A stretch of DNA of 47,337 nucleotides from Paenibacillus terrae (lineage in GTDB: Bacteria > Bacillota > Bacilli > Paenibacillales > Paenibacillaceae): assembly GCF_000943545.1 (NCBI RefSeq), contig NZ_JTHP01000054.1, positions 1-47,337 on the forward strand, in the 5' to 3' direction. Under the pieces are notes generated by a model. It had not been told where the DNA came from. It was given only the letters and a program-made list of their open reading frames with translations, and searched no databases. The translations under genes and the position numbers were made by a program. This document shows positions 1 through 7,402 of the stretch, piece after piece; positions within the stretch are counted from its first letter, which is position 1, and the number at the start of each line of letters is the position of its first letter.

Positions 1-1064
1 TGATTAATTTTTTCAATCTTTTCCTGCTGAATTGACACTAAGTATTCGGATAAATATTCCGAAGCCTTTATATAAATATTTTGAAAAATACTACTCCAAG
101 AAATATCTTCAGCGAGCAGACTTGGATCGTCATTTTTGTAATCAATAAAATCTGTTCTTTCAGCATTTACATTTCTATCAAAGAAATCACTTGTAACATA
201 CGCTGTATATAGAACAACCTCTCCATCTTCAGTAATTATTTTTTTTGGCAAACCAGAAATTTGGTTAGTGATTTTTTCGTCACGAACAACACGATTATTA
301 GCACAAAGATATACTTTATGATCTTTTGCAAACAACAGCTTTATATGCTTAATATTAAAGTGAAGCCCATTGATTTCGAATGTGTCTGATGTAACATTGT
401 GATCCACATGATTTTTAAAATGTTCATTAAGATTAATAGAATCTGTATCATCAAACAACATAATGTTGGGACACTTATTTAGAATAAAGAAAGAGAGACA
501 ATGTTCTACGATTCTATTTGCTATAATACTAAGGGATTTAGGTGCTTTATTGGAATATGGAGTTTTATAATCTAAAAGTTTTACTGTCGTAGATCGTTTT
601 GTTTCATTTGTTAAGTGTATATCTTCTACTTGTGTAACACCATCTTCAATAGTAAAAGAAAATGCTCGCCCCTTAAGTTCAACAATATCAGAAAATGAAC
701 TTTCAATTTCAACTGTATCGAATGCTTTTAGCCAAGTTAATCTCCCGACCCCTTTTCCACCAATAATGCTTTTATAAGTAGAATCTGAAGTTCTAAAAGA
801 ATTAAAATTATCTTCATTAAACCCTATTCCAGAATCGGTAACTACAAAGCCCGAGATTGGATGTATATTGGAATTCTCTTGGAAGTCCATAGCTGCTTGC
901 CTAGTATCTCTTAGGACTTGAATACGAATAAAGTTATTCCTTAAATCTTCCCCAGTCGCCTCAACTGCTTGAATAGAATTTACAATCGCTTCGAAAAGAG
1001 GAATCAGCGGTGTATATGCAGGTAGATTAATATTTTTTATGCGTCCTTGTAAATCAATTTTCAA
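1..1064 (-). CDS. GHKL (Hsp90/MORC-like) ATPase, C-terminus cut off by window edge
   Basis: My own translation of the minus strand from 1064 stays open to base 1, giving 354 codons with the C-terminus outside the window. The start is TTG at 1064-1062, preceded by GAGGTG about 8 nt upstream; the nearby ATG runs into a stop after four codons. The N-terminus has the Bergerat fold signature: N-box EAIVNS (E25, N29), G1 box DSGIGF (D77, G79, G81) and G2 box GGKGVGR (residues 102-108). This fits the HATPase_c_3/Hsp90-like group rather than a sensor kinase, since no HAMP, HisKA or membrane segment precedes it. Prokaryotic members are often found in defence islands. AT-rich codon use and the position beyond a duplicated rlmH att site suggest acquired DNA. 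Exact role unknown. Confidence 0.8.
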   Translation of the reverse strand, partial: MKIDLQGRIKNINLPAYTPLIPLFEAIVNSIQAVEATGEDLRNNFIRIQVLRDTRQAAMDFQENSNIHPISGFVVTDSGIGFNEDNFNSFRTSDSTYKSIIGGKGVGRLTWLKAFDTVEIESSFSDIVELKGRAFSFTIEDGVTQVEDIHLTNETKRSTTVKLLDYKTPYSNKAPKSLSIIANRIVEHCLSFFILNKCPNIMLFDDTDSINLNEHFKNHVDHNVTSDTFEINGLHFNIKHIKLLFAKDHKVYLCANNRVVRDEKITNQISGLPKKIITEDGEVVLYTAYVTSDFFDRNVNAERTDFIDYKNDDPSLLAEDISWSSIFQNIYIKASEYLSEYLVSIQQEKIEKIN

Positions 1065-1302
1065 ACATATCACCTCTATGCTAATTAGTTTCTCTTCATA
1101 AGTTTATTCGCCTGCCTAATGATTGATAATTCTATGCATTAAGGCAATAATCCTTCATTGAAAATACTTATCCATTTGGAAAAAGAAGCTTAGTGGTCTG
1201 ACCTCGCCTTTCTCATGCTAATAGCCATAGACTACACCATATTTGGAAAAATGGAAAATACGCCCTTAAACATCTTTATATCAATAGATATTTCATGCCG
1301 CC

Positions 1303-1330
1303 GCTTTACCACTATTTGTGATACGGTTCA
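1303..1330 (-). repeat. Distal att-like direct repeat (copy of rlmH 3' end)
   Basis: This 28-bp sequence matches the repeat at 3368-3395 at 27 of 28 positions. On the minus strand it contains GAACCGTATCACAAATAG, which still spells the RlmH C-terminus E-P-Y-H-K-stop; the single difference is the silent change CAT to CAC. No rlmH coding sequence extends beyond this core, as expected for a recombination product rather than a gene duplication. The two copies are 2,065 bp apart. Confidence 0.85.
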
Positions 1331-1351
1331 GCTTTACTTCATGGTAAATAC

Positions 1352-1378
1352 AAAAAAAACGACTTAAATACATAGTCG
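1352..1378 (-). terminator. Intrinsic terminator of the Xre-ImmA-PIN module
   Basis: On the minus strand CGACT pairs with AGTCG around a 9-nt loop, followed directly by eight T. It lies 7 nt after the PIN-like gene and just inside the distal att copy, so it closes the module. Confidence 0.65.
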
Positions 1379-1385
1379 CTTAAAA

Positions 1386-1991
1386 CTACAAACACCAAAT
1401 ATCATTTTGAAAAGCAATCTTTGCTTTTTCCATCTTTATTTTGTCTCTTTCGTCCTGATGTGCAAAACACCACATTGCGTATGCTTCTTTTCTTGATAAA
1501 CCTTTTTCCTTCATACCCACAATAAAGTCTCTAAGACGAACCACTATAATATCTTTATCAGTCCCACTATTCAGTTCTTTATCTAACAACTCTTGAAGTT
1601 CTCGTTCATCCGAAAGTATATATGGAATTCCACTTGCAAAAGCGTAGGCAGTTGAGACAATTTCCCCCCAGTTTTTTCCGCCAGTTCTTGTCTCGGGATC
1701 AAGCTTCTCCAAGTGCTGTATCGTTTGAAGATAAATCATAGGTTTATAAACGTCGTGTCGTAGAACTTCAGCATCCACAATAACAGCATTATCGTTCTCT
1801 ATTAATTTGTCGATTTGATCTTTCGTTCTTTTCGGCATTAAGATTTCATTCTCGTATACGTAACGATGAATATATAGTTTTTTTACTAATAGGGGGATGT
1901 ATTTCTCTATTGCATTAAACTTTTGGACTTTCCCTAGTTTAAGAGCGAAATCTGTGTCTAGTATCGCTTCTTCCCAAATCCAATCAGTCAT
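1386..1991 (-). CDS. PIN-like domain protein, putative RNase effector
   Basis: This 201-residue protein opens with ILDTDFALKLG, which resembles the first acidic motif of PIN nucleases (D12 and D14). Its central part, GEIVSTAYAFASGIPYILSDERELQ, has the later acidic positions and the alternating strand/helix pattern of the fold. PIN domains are metal-dependent ribonucleases and common toxins. The start overlaps the stop of the ImmA-like gene by 8 nt, so the two are translationally coupled. COG2856 (ImmA/IrrE) proteins paired with PIN-like proteins have been proposed as toxin-antitoxin-like pairs. The fold is assigned from motifs only, so catalytic competence is unproven. Confidence 0.65.
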   Translation of the reverse strand: MTDWIWEEAILDTDFALKLGKVQKFNAIEKYIPLLVKKLYIHRYVYENEILMPKRTKDQIDKLIENDNAVIVDAEVLRHDVYKPMIYLQTIQHLEKLDPETRTGGKNWGEIVSTAYAFASGIPYILSDERELQELLDKELNSGTDKDIIVVRLRDFIVGMKEKGLSRKEAYAMWCFAHQDERDKIKMEKAKIAFQNDIWCL

Positions 1992-2820
1992 CCCCGTCGT
2001 AATCCCCCATAATACTATCCCAGTCGCCTTCTGTTCCTAGTTCAATAATCTGCATTGATTCAGGAGATTGATTTACTAGAGATAGAATATTCCGAAGTTT
2101 TTGTTCATTAATGATTTCTTCATTATACGCTGAAATCGCATTCTCAACCAGATTTTCAAAAAAAACCTCGTTTGTTCTGTCTTGTGTAGAATCGTTTAAC
2201 TGTAACCTCTTTCTAACTAGAATTACACCCGCCTGTGAGTCCCGATCTGGTACAGTCAAGAATTCACGCATCTTCTTCTCATCGATAAATTCAATTTCAA
2301 ACAAACGCCTCACAATAGTCTTAAATGGCACATAAAACAAAGCCATTAACCTAACTATATCTTCAATCTTTAAAGAATCTTTTTGTATTCCACGAGATTT
2401 TATTTCGTTAGATAAAACCTCTGTAGGGACAAGTAAAAGAGCTGCAAATAGATTAGCTTTTAACTCATTAACATCCTCGGTGTAATTCTCTAACACCTGA
2501 TCGTGTAATAATTCAGTTTGATTTAGCTTATCCTGATCATACCAGATATGATATAATTCATGAGCTGCTGCAAACACTTGTTTTTCTCTAGGAATAAATG
2601 TGTTTATATAGACGAAAACCCTGTCTTTTTTCTTGCAAACAAAAGCACATAACTCATTATCTTTTATAGGGTATTTAAGCAAGGTTGCTTCCTGTTGGAT
2701 TAATTCTAATACTTCTTCTCTCAACACCCTGTGTGTTTTTAACTTTTCTCCAAGCTTAGCCCGAACTTTTGCTTCAATTTCATCAAATTCCTTTGGACTT
2801 AAAGAAGGAAATTCTCTCAT
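1984..2820 (-). CDS. ImmA/IrrE family zinc metallopeptidase
   Basis: This 278-residue protein has the gluzincin-type zinc motif HELYH (H87, E88, H91) and the downstream NELKANLFAALLLVP segment (E119), typical of the ImmA/IrrE (COG2856) family. These peptidases cleave or displace Xre-type repressors in mobile elements and stress regulons. The gene follows the Xre repressor gene by 9 nt and overlaps the PIN-like gene by 8 nt, so the three form one operon. The most likely role is inactivation of the Xre partner, or control of the PIN partner. Residues 200-278 hold an acidic tail of unknown function. Confidence 0.88.
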   Translation of the reverse strand: MREFPSLSPKEFDEIEAKVRAKLGEKLKTHRVLREEVLELIQQEATLLKYPIKDNELCAFVCKKKDRVFVYINTFIPREKQVFAAAHELYHIWYDQDKLNQTELLHDQVLENYTEDVNELKANLFAALLLVPTEVLSNEIKSRGIQKDSLKIEDIVRLMALFYVPFKTIVRRLFEIEFIDEKKMREFLTVPDRDSQAGVILVRKRLQLNDSTQDRTNEVFFENLVENAISAYNEEIINEQKLRNILSLVNQSPESMQIIELGTEGDWDSIMGDYDGDD

Positions 2821-2829
2821 ACTGCCTCC

Positions 2830-3180
2830 TTATTTCAAATGAAGAATTTCTTCTAGTTCAATCATCTCATTCATTACATGATTTAGAAACTGAAGTCCTT
2901 CTTTTGTGTTTTCGTTTTCTAATTTTCCAATCATGAACAAAATCGGTTCTTGAATCACTTGTGGTATTTCCTTTGGTCTTACAAGTTCATCCACCGTTAC
3001 TCCAATGATACTTGCTATTTTTGTAATTTCATCAATATTAATTGCCTTTTTTCCATTGACTATTTTACTCATCACTTGTTTAGAGATGCCCATTCTCTCT
3101 GCAAAAAAAGACTGCGTCTCACCTTGCGATTCAAGCCAACTAGCAACCTTCTCTCCTATTTGCTCGAAGATTGTTTTCAT
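2830..3180 (-). CDS. Xre-family HTH regulator of the ImmA-PIN module
   Basis: This 116-residue protein has a single N-terminal HTH_3 domain (about residues 14-68, including MGISKQVMSKIVNGKKAINIDE) and a short helical C-terminal tail, probably for dimerisation. It is the first gene of the three-gene module. A perfect 8-bp inverted repeat overlaps its -35 box, so it probably represses its own operon. In known ImmA systems the neighbouring peptidase removes such a repressor. The target and inducing signal are unknown. Confidence 0.85.
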   Translation of the reverse strand: MKTIFEQIGEKVASWLESQGETQSFFAERMGISKQVMSKIVNGKKAINIDEITKIASIIGVTVDELVRPKEIPQVIQEPILFMIGKLENENTKEGLQFLNHVMNEMIELEEILHLK

Positions 3181-3211
3181 TTTTACACATCCCCTTGGTT
3201 TTATATTATTA

Positions 3212-3253
3212 AGTATATGCTCAGTGCAACTAAAAAGTCAATGAATCATTGAC
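3212..3253 (-). promoter_or_regulatory. Promoter with palindromic operator for the Xre-ImmA-PIN module
   Basis: On the minus strand, -35 TTGACT (3241-3236) and -10 TATACT (3217-3212) are 18 bp apart. The -35 overlaps a 17-bp odd palindrome, GTCAATGA and TCATTGAC around one central base (3237-3253). A dimer bound there would block RNA polymerase, which fits Xre autorepression. Confidence 0.7.
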
Positions 3254-3367
3254 GATCAATAATTTTAAGTAAACATATTGAATACAACATTGAACTATCT
3301 AAGCACTTTATAGTTCCCTCTACTTGCTAATAAATATCCACTGCAGTTAAAATTATCTCCACCCTTT

Positions 3368-3395
3368 GCTTTACCACTATTTATGATACGGTTCA
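3368..3395 (-). repeat. rlmH-proximal att-like direct repeat, SCC-type attachment site
   Basis: This copy spans the last codons of rlmH plus 9 bp beyond the stop. Read with the gene it contains GAACCGTATCATAAATAG; the staphylococcal SCC attachment core at the same place in rlmH is GAAGCNTATCATAAATGA. The partner copy at 1303-1330 differs at one silent base. The pair brackets the Xre-ImmA-PIN module. Confidence 0.85.
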
Positions 3396-3856
3396 CCTCG
3401 ATTGATCTTCACCGCTCGGTAAATCTGTTCCACCAGCACCAGCCGCATTAGTTGATGAGGCAAAGTCATCCTTCCGAAGCTTAGCTTCTGCTGAGCACGG
3501 CGGAGGACTTCGTCAGAGAGACCATGACTGCCGCCAATGACGAAGACGACATGGCTTGTACCGTAGGTACCGAGCTTGTCTAATTCCTCTGCGAGTTCTT
3601 CCGAGCTCCAGAGTTTGCCGTCGATGGCGAGTACAATGACGTGTGCTTCGCTTTTCACATGAGCAAGGATACGCTCTCCCTCTCGCTCCTTGACCTGTCG
3701 AACCTCCGCTTCGCTCAGTGTGTCAGGAGCCTTTTCATCGGCTACTTCGATCATTTGAAACTTGATGTATGGTCCCAGCCGTTTAGCGTATTCCTGAATT
3801 CCCATGACCAAATACTTCTCTTTTAACTTGCCAACACCTATAAGCTGAATAAACAA
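3377..3856 (-). CDS. rlmH: 23S rRNA (pseudouridine1915-N3)-methyltransferase RlmH
   Basis: The 159-residue protein has the standard RlmH length and begins MFIQLIGVGKLKEKY. It carries the SPOUT-fold SAM-binding segment FVIGGSHGLSD and the conserved C-terminus RAVKINRGEPYHK. RlmH methylates pseudouridine 1915 in helix 69 of 23S rRNA. The 3' end of this gene is the SCC insertion site in staphylococci, and here the island also begins at its last codons. The duplicated repeat preserves the C-terminal sequence, so the enzyme should remain functional. Confidence 0.97.
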   Translation of the reverse strand: MFIQLIGVGKLKEKYLVMGIQEYAKRLGPYIKFQMIEVADEKAPDTLSEAEVRQVKEREGERILAHVKSEAHVIVLAIDGKLWSSEELAEELDKLGTYGTSHVVFVIGGSHGLSDEVLRRAQQKLSFGRMTLPHQLMRLVLVEQIYRAVKINRGEPYHK

Positions 3857-4032
3857 ATCCCTACCCCTATCTATGTCGAATGATAATGTAAAAACGTATT
3901 TACCGTTCCTAACATGAAAAGATACTTTAACATAGCTATTTTAGCACCAGATACGCCTCTTACCTATCTATTTCCTCTCCGCTACGAGCATATTCTCTAT
4001 TCAGAGCATATCCAATCATTCATTTACTATCT

Positions 4033-4866
4033 TCAAAATGTATGACTACCCGTTTCGTATTCATCAAGACACTGCATTAGCACCTTTCGATATTCGCTGA
4101 TTTGTTCAGCTGTCGCAGACTCACGTAGTGATTCGAACAATGCTGTACATCTCTTAAAATTACAATCGTTACCTAACTGATTCGCTATATGCATCGCCTG
4201 CACGGTAAGTCCCACTGCTTCCCGTAATCTATCGTACTTCCGATAGTACAAAGCCAAATGAAAGCAGTAGCTATAATAGTAAGATATGTTCTCTGCGTCT
4301 TCATAACTCTCGAATTCATCAATCTGCTCTGCAAACGTATGTAAAATATCTGCCACATCCAAATGATACATAAGCGCTGCCTGTAATATGGTATTTAGCC
4401 CCGGTAATATTTCCTCTAGATTATCCTGTAAAAAGGCCACGTATTCCTCGAGCAACTCTATATTTCCAGACAAAATATCTACTGCATATAAATTAGTTTT
4501 GGCTAAAAACCTGAATTCATCGACAACCAGTAGACCTTCTCCCTCTAAATCCTCCATCCAACCCAACTCAGCATACTTATAGATGCAATCCCTTGCCTGC
4601 TCATATGCACCCAGGTTCTGGTGAGCCATTCCACACATCAGGTGACTGAGCCCAAAATAATATACCAACGGACGTTCTAAATTGACATGCGGAATAGGTA
4701 ATTCCATTGCTTTATGATACTGCCGTTCTTCGTAGATGCGCTGAACACATTGGTACAAAATATCTGCCGTCTCCATCACCTTTTTCCAATTCTCAAAAGC
4801 CACAGCCATCCCCAACATTTCAACAATGATGTCCGGTTTGAGTGATTTTAGGATAGAAGTTCTCAA
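4033..4866 (-). CDS. TPR-like helical repeat protein of unknown function
   Basis: The 277-residue protein is almost all helical, with pair-wise repeats such as LVYYFGLSHLMCGMAHQNLGAYEQARDCIYKYAE and ALYYRKYDRLREAVGLTVQAMHIANQLG. It resembles the TPR part of Rap/RNPP-type regulators but has no N-terminal HTH. It is divergent from two Xre-type HTH genes across a 165-bp gap with a 24-bp palindrome. That arrangement suggests the sensory and DNA-binding functions are on separate proteins; this is inference. It has its own promoter (TTGACC-17-TACAAT). Confidence 0.6.
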   Translation of the reverse strand: MRTSILKSLKPDIIVEMLGMAVAFENWKKVMETADILYQCVQRIYEERQYHKAMELPIPHVNLERPLVYYFGLSHLMCGMAHQNLGAYEQARDCIYKYAELGWMEDLEGEGLLVVDEFRFLAKTNLYAVDILSGNIELLEEYVAFLQDNLEEILPGLNTILQAALMYHLDVADILHTFAEQIDEFESYEDAENISYYYSYCFHLALYYRKYDRLREAVGLTVQAMHIANQLGNDCNFKRCTALFESLRESATAEQISEYRKVLMQCLDEYETGSHTF

Positions 4867-4900
4867 GAAAAGTCCCTCCTTTCATTTCCATTTACAACCA

Positions 4901-4929
4901 ATTGTATAGAAAATGAGAACCAAGGTCAA
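4901..4929 (-). promoter_or_regulatory. Promoter of the TPR-like gene
   Basis: On the minus strand, -35 TTGACC (4929-4924) and -10 TACAAT (4906-4901) are separated by 17 bp. This is a near-consensus sigma-A promoter. Its -35 lies 3 bp from the 24-bp palindrome. Confidence 0.7.
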
Positions 4930-4932
4930 TAT

Positions 4933-4956
4933 AAAAAGTACTTATAAGTACTTTTT
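4933..4956. promoter_or_regulatory. Perfect 24-bp palindrome, probable operator
   Basis: Each 12-base half reads AAAAAGTACTTA and is perfectly mirrored. It lies in the divergent intergenic region, directly upstream of the -35 of the TPR-like gene and 75 bp before the first Xre gene. It is the natural candidate operator for one or both of the adjacent Xre regulators. Confidence 0.65.
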
Positions 4957-5031
4957 TAAATAATTTTATTTTGTATAAGATGGTCTGTAACGATATTCTA
5001 TCCTCTTCTAACCTTAAGTGGAGGTGATTAC

Positions 5032-5376
5032 ATGAGTTTACCAGAAAGCGTCGGAAATCGGATACGGGAGCTAAGAAAAGCTAAAGGATGGACACAGGAA
5101 CAACTGGCAGAAGCAGCAGGACTTCATTACAGTTATATTGGTGGAGTAGAACGTGGAGATCGAAATATTTCATTGGAGACGTTGGAAAAAATAATTTTAG
5201 CGTTAAAGGTTCCACCCTTTGAACTTTTCCAATTCGATGAAACTTCGGATCGAAAACAAATCATAAATGAACTTATGGTACTCATAAATTCAAGAGAAAC
5301 AACAGAGCTCGAAATTCTTACTACTATAACAAAAAATATTGTTGGTTTAGTTGAGTTACAACAAAAAAAGAATTGA
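5032..5376 (+). CDS. Xre-family HTH regulator (first of tandem pair)
   Basis: A 114-residue SinR/Xre-type regulator: residues 5-62 form an HTH_3 domain (RIRELRKAKGWTQEQLAEAA, then SYIGGVERGDRNISLETLEKI), followed by a short helical tail. The start ATG at 5032 has the Shine-Dalgarno GGAGGTG 7 nt upstream. It is divergent from the TPR-like gene and followed after 63 bp by a paralogue of identical length. It probably binds the palindrome at 4933-4956. Confidence 0.85.
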   Translation: MSLPESVGNRIRELRKAKGWTQEQLAEAAGLHYSYIGGVERGDRNISLETLEKIILALKVPPFELFQFDETSDRKQIINELMVLINSRETTELEILTTITKNIVGLVELQQKKN

Positions 5377-5439
5377 GCAATTCTCTTCTACCTGACTTTT
5401 ACACTTCATCTTCCATAAGCTTGTTATGAGGTGGTTAAT

Positions 5440-5784
5440 ATGACAAAATTACGGAATTCGGTTGGAGAAAGAATTAGAACGATTCGGAAGGCTAAGGGAT
5501 TAACACAGCAACAACTTGCGGAACTTTCAGAATTAGATGATGCATATATCGGATCGGTAGAGCGTGGCGAAAGAAACTTTTCGATTGATACCTTGGAGAA
5601 AGTGTTAACTGCCTTAAACGTGTCTATCAGTGAGTTAATGTTTTCCAAAGAACATATGACTAAAGACGAAACTATTCGGCAAGAGGCGGTAGATGAATTT
5701 GTTGCGTTGACCAGCAGATTGAATGAAGGGCAAATCGGGATTCTCAGACGAGTTAATAAAGAGGTTTCGCGCGCGTTCGAGTAA
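5440..5784 (+). CDS. Xre-family HTH regulator (second of tandem pair)
   Basis: A 114-residue Xre regulator. The HTH region (RIRTIRKAKGLTQQQLAELS, AYIGSVERGERNFSIDTLEKV) closely parallels that of the preceding gene, pointing to tandem duplication. I chose ATG 5440 rather than GTG 5431 because that GTG lies inside the Shine-Dalgarno GAGGTGG (5428-5434), which is spaced 5 nt from the ATG. The tail diverges from that of its neighbour, so the two may form different dimers or sense different partners. Confidence 0.82.
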   Translation: MTKLRNSVGERIRTIRKAKGLTQQQLAELSELDDAYIGSVERGERNFSIDTLEKVLTALNVSISELMFSKEHMTKDETIRQEAVDEFVALTSRLNEGQIGILRRVNKEVSRAFE

Positions 5785-5816
5785 GTCATTCCACCCTAAA
5801 AAGCCTTGAATACAAC

Positions 5817-5840
5817 AAAAAAAGGCACCGCACAGGTGCC
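5817..5840 (-). terminator. Intrinsic terminator after dinB-like gene
   Basis: On the minus strand GGCACC-TGTGC-GGTGCC is followed by seven T. It serves the AraC/DinB operon and faces the convergent Xre gene. Confidence 0.8.
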
Positions 5841-5863
5841 CTCCATAAGTCTTTAAAAAATAC

Positions 5864-6355
5864 TCAAGCATACAACATAAAAAAGCTCACTTCATGCCCC
5901 AACTGCTTCAAATAATTATATATTTGCGAACGGTGATGGAACACGTGTGTCATGGTCTCAATCTGCCATTGGACCTGCAAATGTCCATGCTCCATATAAA
6001 AAGCTTTGGTCGAACGATTCAGATAATCCTCTTCGCTAAGCGAAAGAATGTAAGCCTTATACGCCTCGAAATTCTCTCTGAAACTTGCAGCCAAGCGTTC
6101 GGGATCGTCTACCTCGGACAGGCTGTTTTCAATATTCCCTACTTCTTCCTCGGACTTCTCTTGATGCATAATGGCAAGATCCGAAGCAGGAATGAGTACA
6201 AAATGATGCACTAGCTCCAAAAGTGAGCGGAAATTGTCCTGTGGACGAAAGCTCCAATCCTCTGGACGTATTTTGCGGATCAGGGCTTCACCTGTTCGTA
6301 CTCCAGTCTCCAGCTCATTCAGCAGATGTTCCCGAATTTGCAGCGTTCCACTCAT
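5864..6355 (-). CDS. DinB-family putative metal-dependent protein
   Basis: A 163-residue four-helix-bundle protein of the DinB/YfiT-like superfamily. The expected metal-binding histidines are visible: ELVHHF (H50/H51) and THVFHHRSQIYNYLKQLG (H137 and H141). Family members often act as thiol-dependent transferases or hydrolases, but the substrate here cannot be inferred. It lies 28 nt downstream of the AraC regulator in the same orientation, so it is probably co-transcribed with, or controlled by, it. Confidence 0.85.
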   Translation of the reverse strand: MSGTLQIREHLLNELETGVRTGEALIRKIRPEDWSFRPQDNFRSLLELVHHFVLIPASDLAIMHQEKSEEEVGNIENSLSEVDDPERLAASFRENFEAYKAYILSLSEEDYLNRSTKAFYMEHGHLQVQWQIETMTHVFHHRSQIYNYLKQLGHEVSFFMLYA

Positions 6356-6383
6356 GTTCTCATCTCTCCTTTGTCATTCTTCT

Positions 6384-7322
6384 TCATGTTTTGAGTATAA
6401 CGGAAGCCTCAGGACGTGTATTGTAGAAATCGGACAACCTGCGAAAATCCTTTGCGGCAGTAAGCGGAGAGTCTCCATAGAACCTGCGAAAATCACGAAT
6501 CAGGTGGGCCTGATCGAAAAAGCTGTGCTCCAACGCAAGTTCCGTCCAATCCAGAGGGTTACCGCTTTGAATACTTTGCAGAACGCTCTGGAAGCGGACG
6601 ACTTCACTGAATTTTTTGGGGCTGATCCCGATCCATTGCCCGAACTTGCGGTTGATCTGTCTTTCACTGATCGCTTCGCGCTCTGCTAGCTCTTTAACAC
6701 TCATACTCCCACTACTTACAAAAATACGATGCAGCAGATTTTTCATCAGATCACAATCGTTCGTCCCTTGGCGCAGCAAAAGCTGGTTTAGATACTCATC
6801 CATTATGCGCACTCGTTCATTAAAATCCTGTGCCTCCAGAATACGCTCACCTATGACCGCGATGCTTTCGGGCCAGATATCTTCCAGGCGGAAGTGTCCA
6901 CCTGTAAACAGATGAGTTGGCATGCCGTGAAAATAATGTGCCCCGCCCGGAAAAAATCGCACAGCAAACATGCGTGTCTCGGTACCTGCTTGTCTGGCAG
7001 ACACGAACGGATGTGTAAACGTCCCGCAGTACGAGATATCCTGACGCTTACTCACCGGGTTGTATTTTAATAGAATATCCGTACAGCCGTCAGGCAATAC
7101 CCGCTCCATCGCTTCCTCCTCCAGCCAGCCTAATGAGGCTGCGTTTTCACACGAAGCCGCCAGATTCCCCTCCAAAACCTCTCCAGTAACCGGACCGGAC
7201 TCCCAATAGCAAGCGACATAAGCTCTCAGCGGAGCAGACGGCCTTTTTTCGATATAGGTTGTGGAAGAATCACTTCCATTGACCTGAATCGGACGAAACA
7301 GTGAATGCAGCAAAGGGTCCAT
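6384..7322 (-). CDS. AraC-family transcriptional regulator
   Basis: A 312-residue regulator. The C-terminal part, about residues 210-295, is an AraC HTH_18 domain with both helix-turn-helices (LAEREAISERQINRKFGQWI and LALEHSFFDQAHLIRDFRRF). The N-terminal part, with YVACYWES and RVLPDGCTDILL, matches the cupin-like sensor region (DUF6597 type) common in this subfamily. The adjacent DinB gene is the likely target. The effector is unknown. Confidence 0.88.
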   Translation of the reverse strand: MDPLLHSLFRPIQVNGSDSSTTYIEKRPSAPLRAYVACYWESGPVTGEVLEGNLAASCENAASLGWLEEEAMERVLPDGCTDILLKYNPVSKRQDISYCGTFTHPFVSARQAGTETRMFAVRFFPGGAHYFHGMPTHLFTGGHFRLEDIWPESIAVIGERILEAQDFNERVRIMDEYLNQLLLRQGTNDCDLMKNLLHRIFVSSGSMSVKELAEREAISERQINRKFGQWIGISPKKFSEVVRFQSVLQSIQSGNPLDWTELALEHSFFDQAHLIRDFRRFYGDSPLTAAKDFRRLSDFYNTRPEASVILKT

Positions 7323-7402
7323 CCATCGTTCACTCCTGTCTCAGCACCTGTTGGGAATAAGTATAGCTATATGTATGAGGATTTTGCAAAATCCTAGTAT
7401 AC

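Larger units (their letters stand above)
1065..1385. other. Intergenic gap with distal att copy
   Basis: This 321-bp AT-rich gap separates the GHKL ATPase from the PIN-like gene. It holds the terminator of the three-gene module (1352-1378) and the distal copy of the rlmH attachment repeat (1303-1330). The stretch 1081-1300 should hold the promoter of the ATPase gene, but no convincing -35/-10 pair stands out. I see no gene in it. Confidence 0.6.

Noticed and set aside
1065..1300. Third att copy closing the GHKL element inside the window
   Set aside because: I scanned the gap next to the ATPase for the TATCA(T/C)AAATAG core and found only the two copies at 1303-1330 and 3368-3395. Any further copy must lie left of the window.
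1305..1348. TTTACCA/TGGTAAA inverted repeat across the distal att copy
   Set aside because: It could be part of the recombinase site, but only seven bases match and the spacing is not the same at the rlmH copy (TTTACC ... GGTAAA), so chance is likely.
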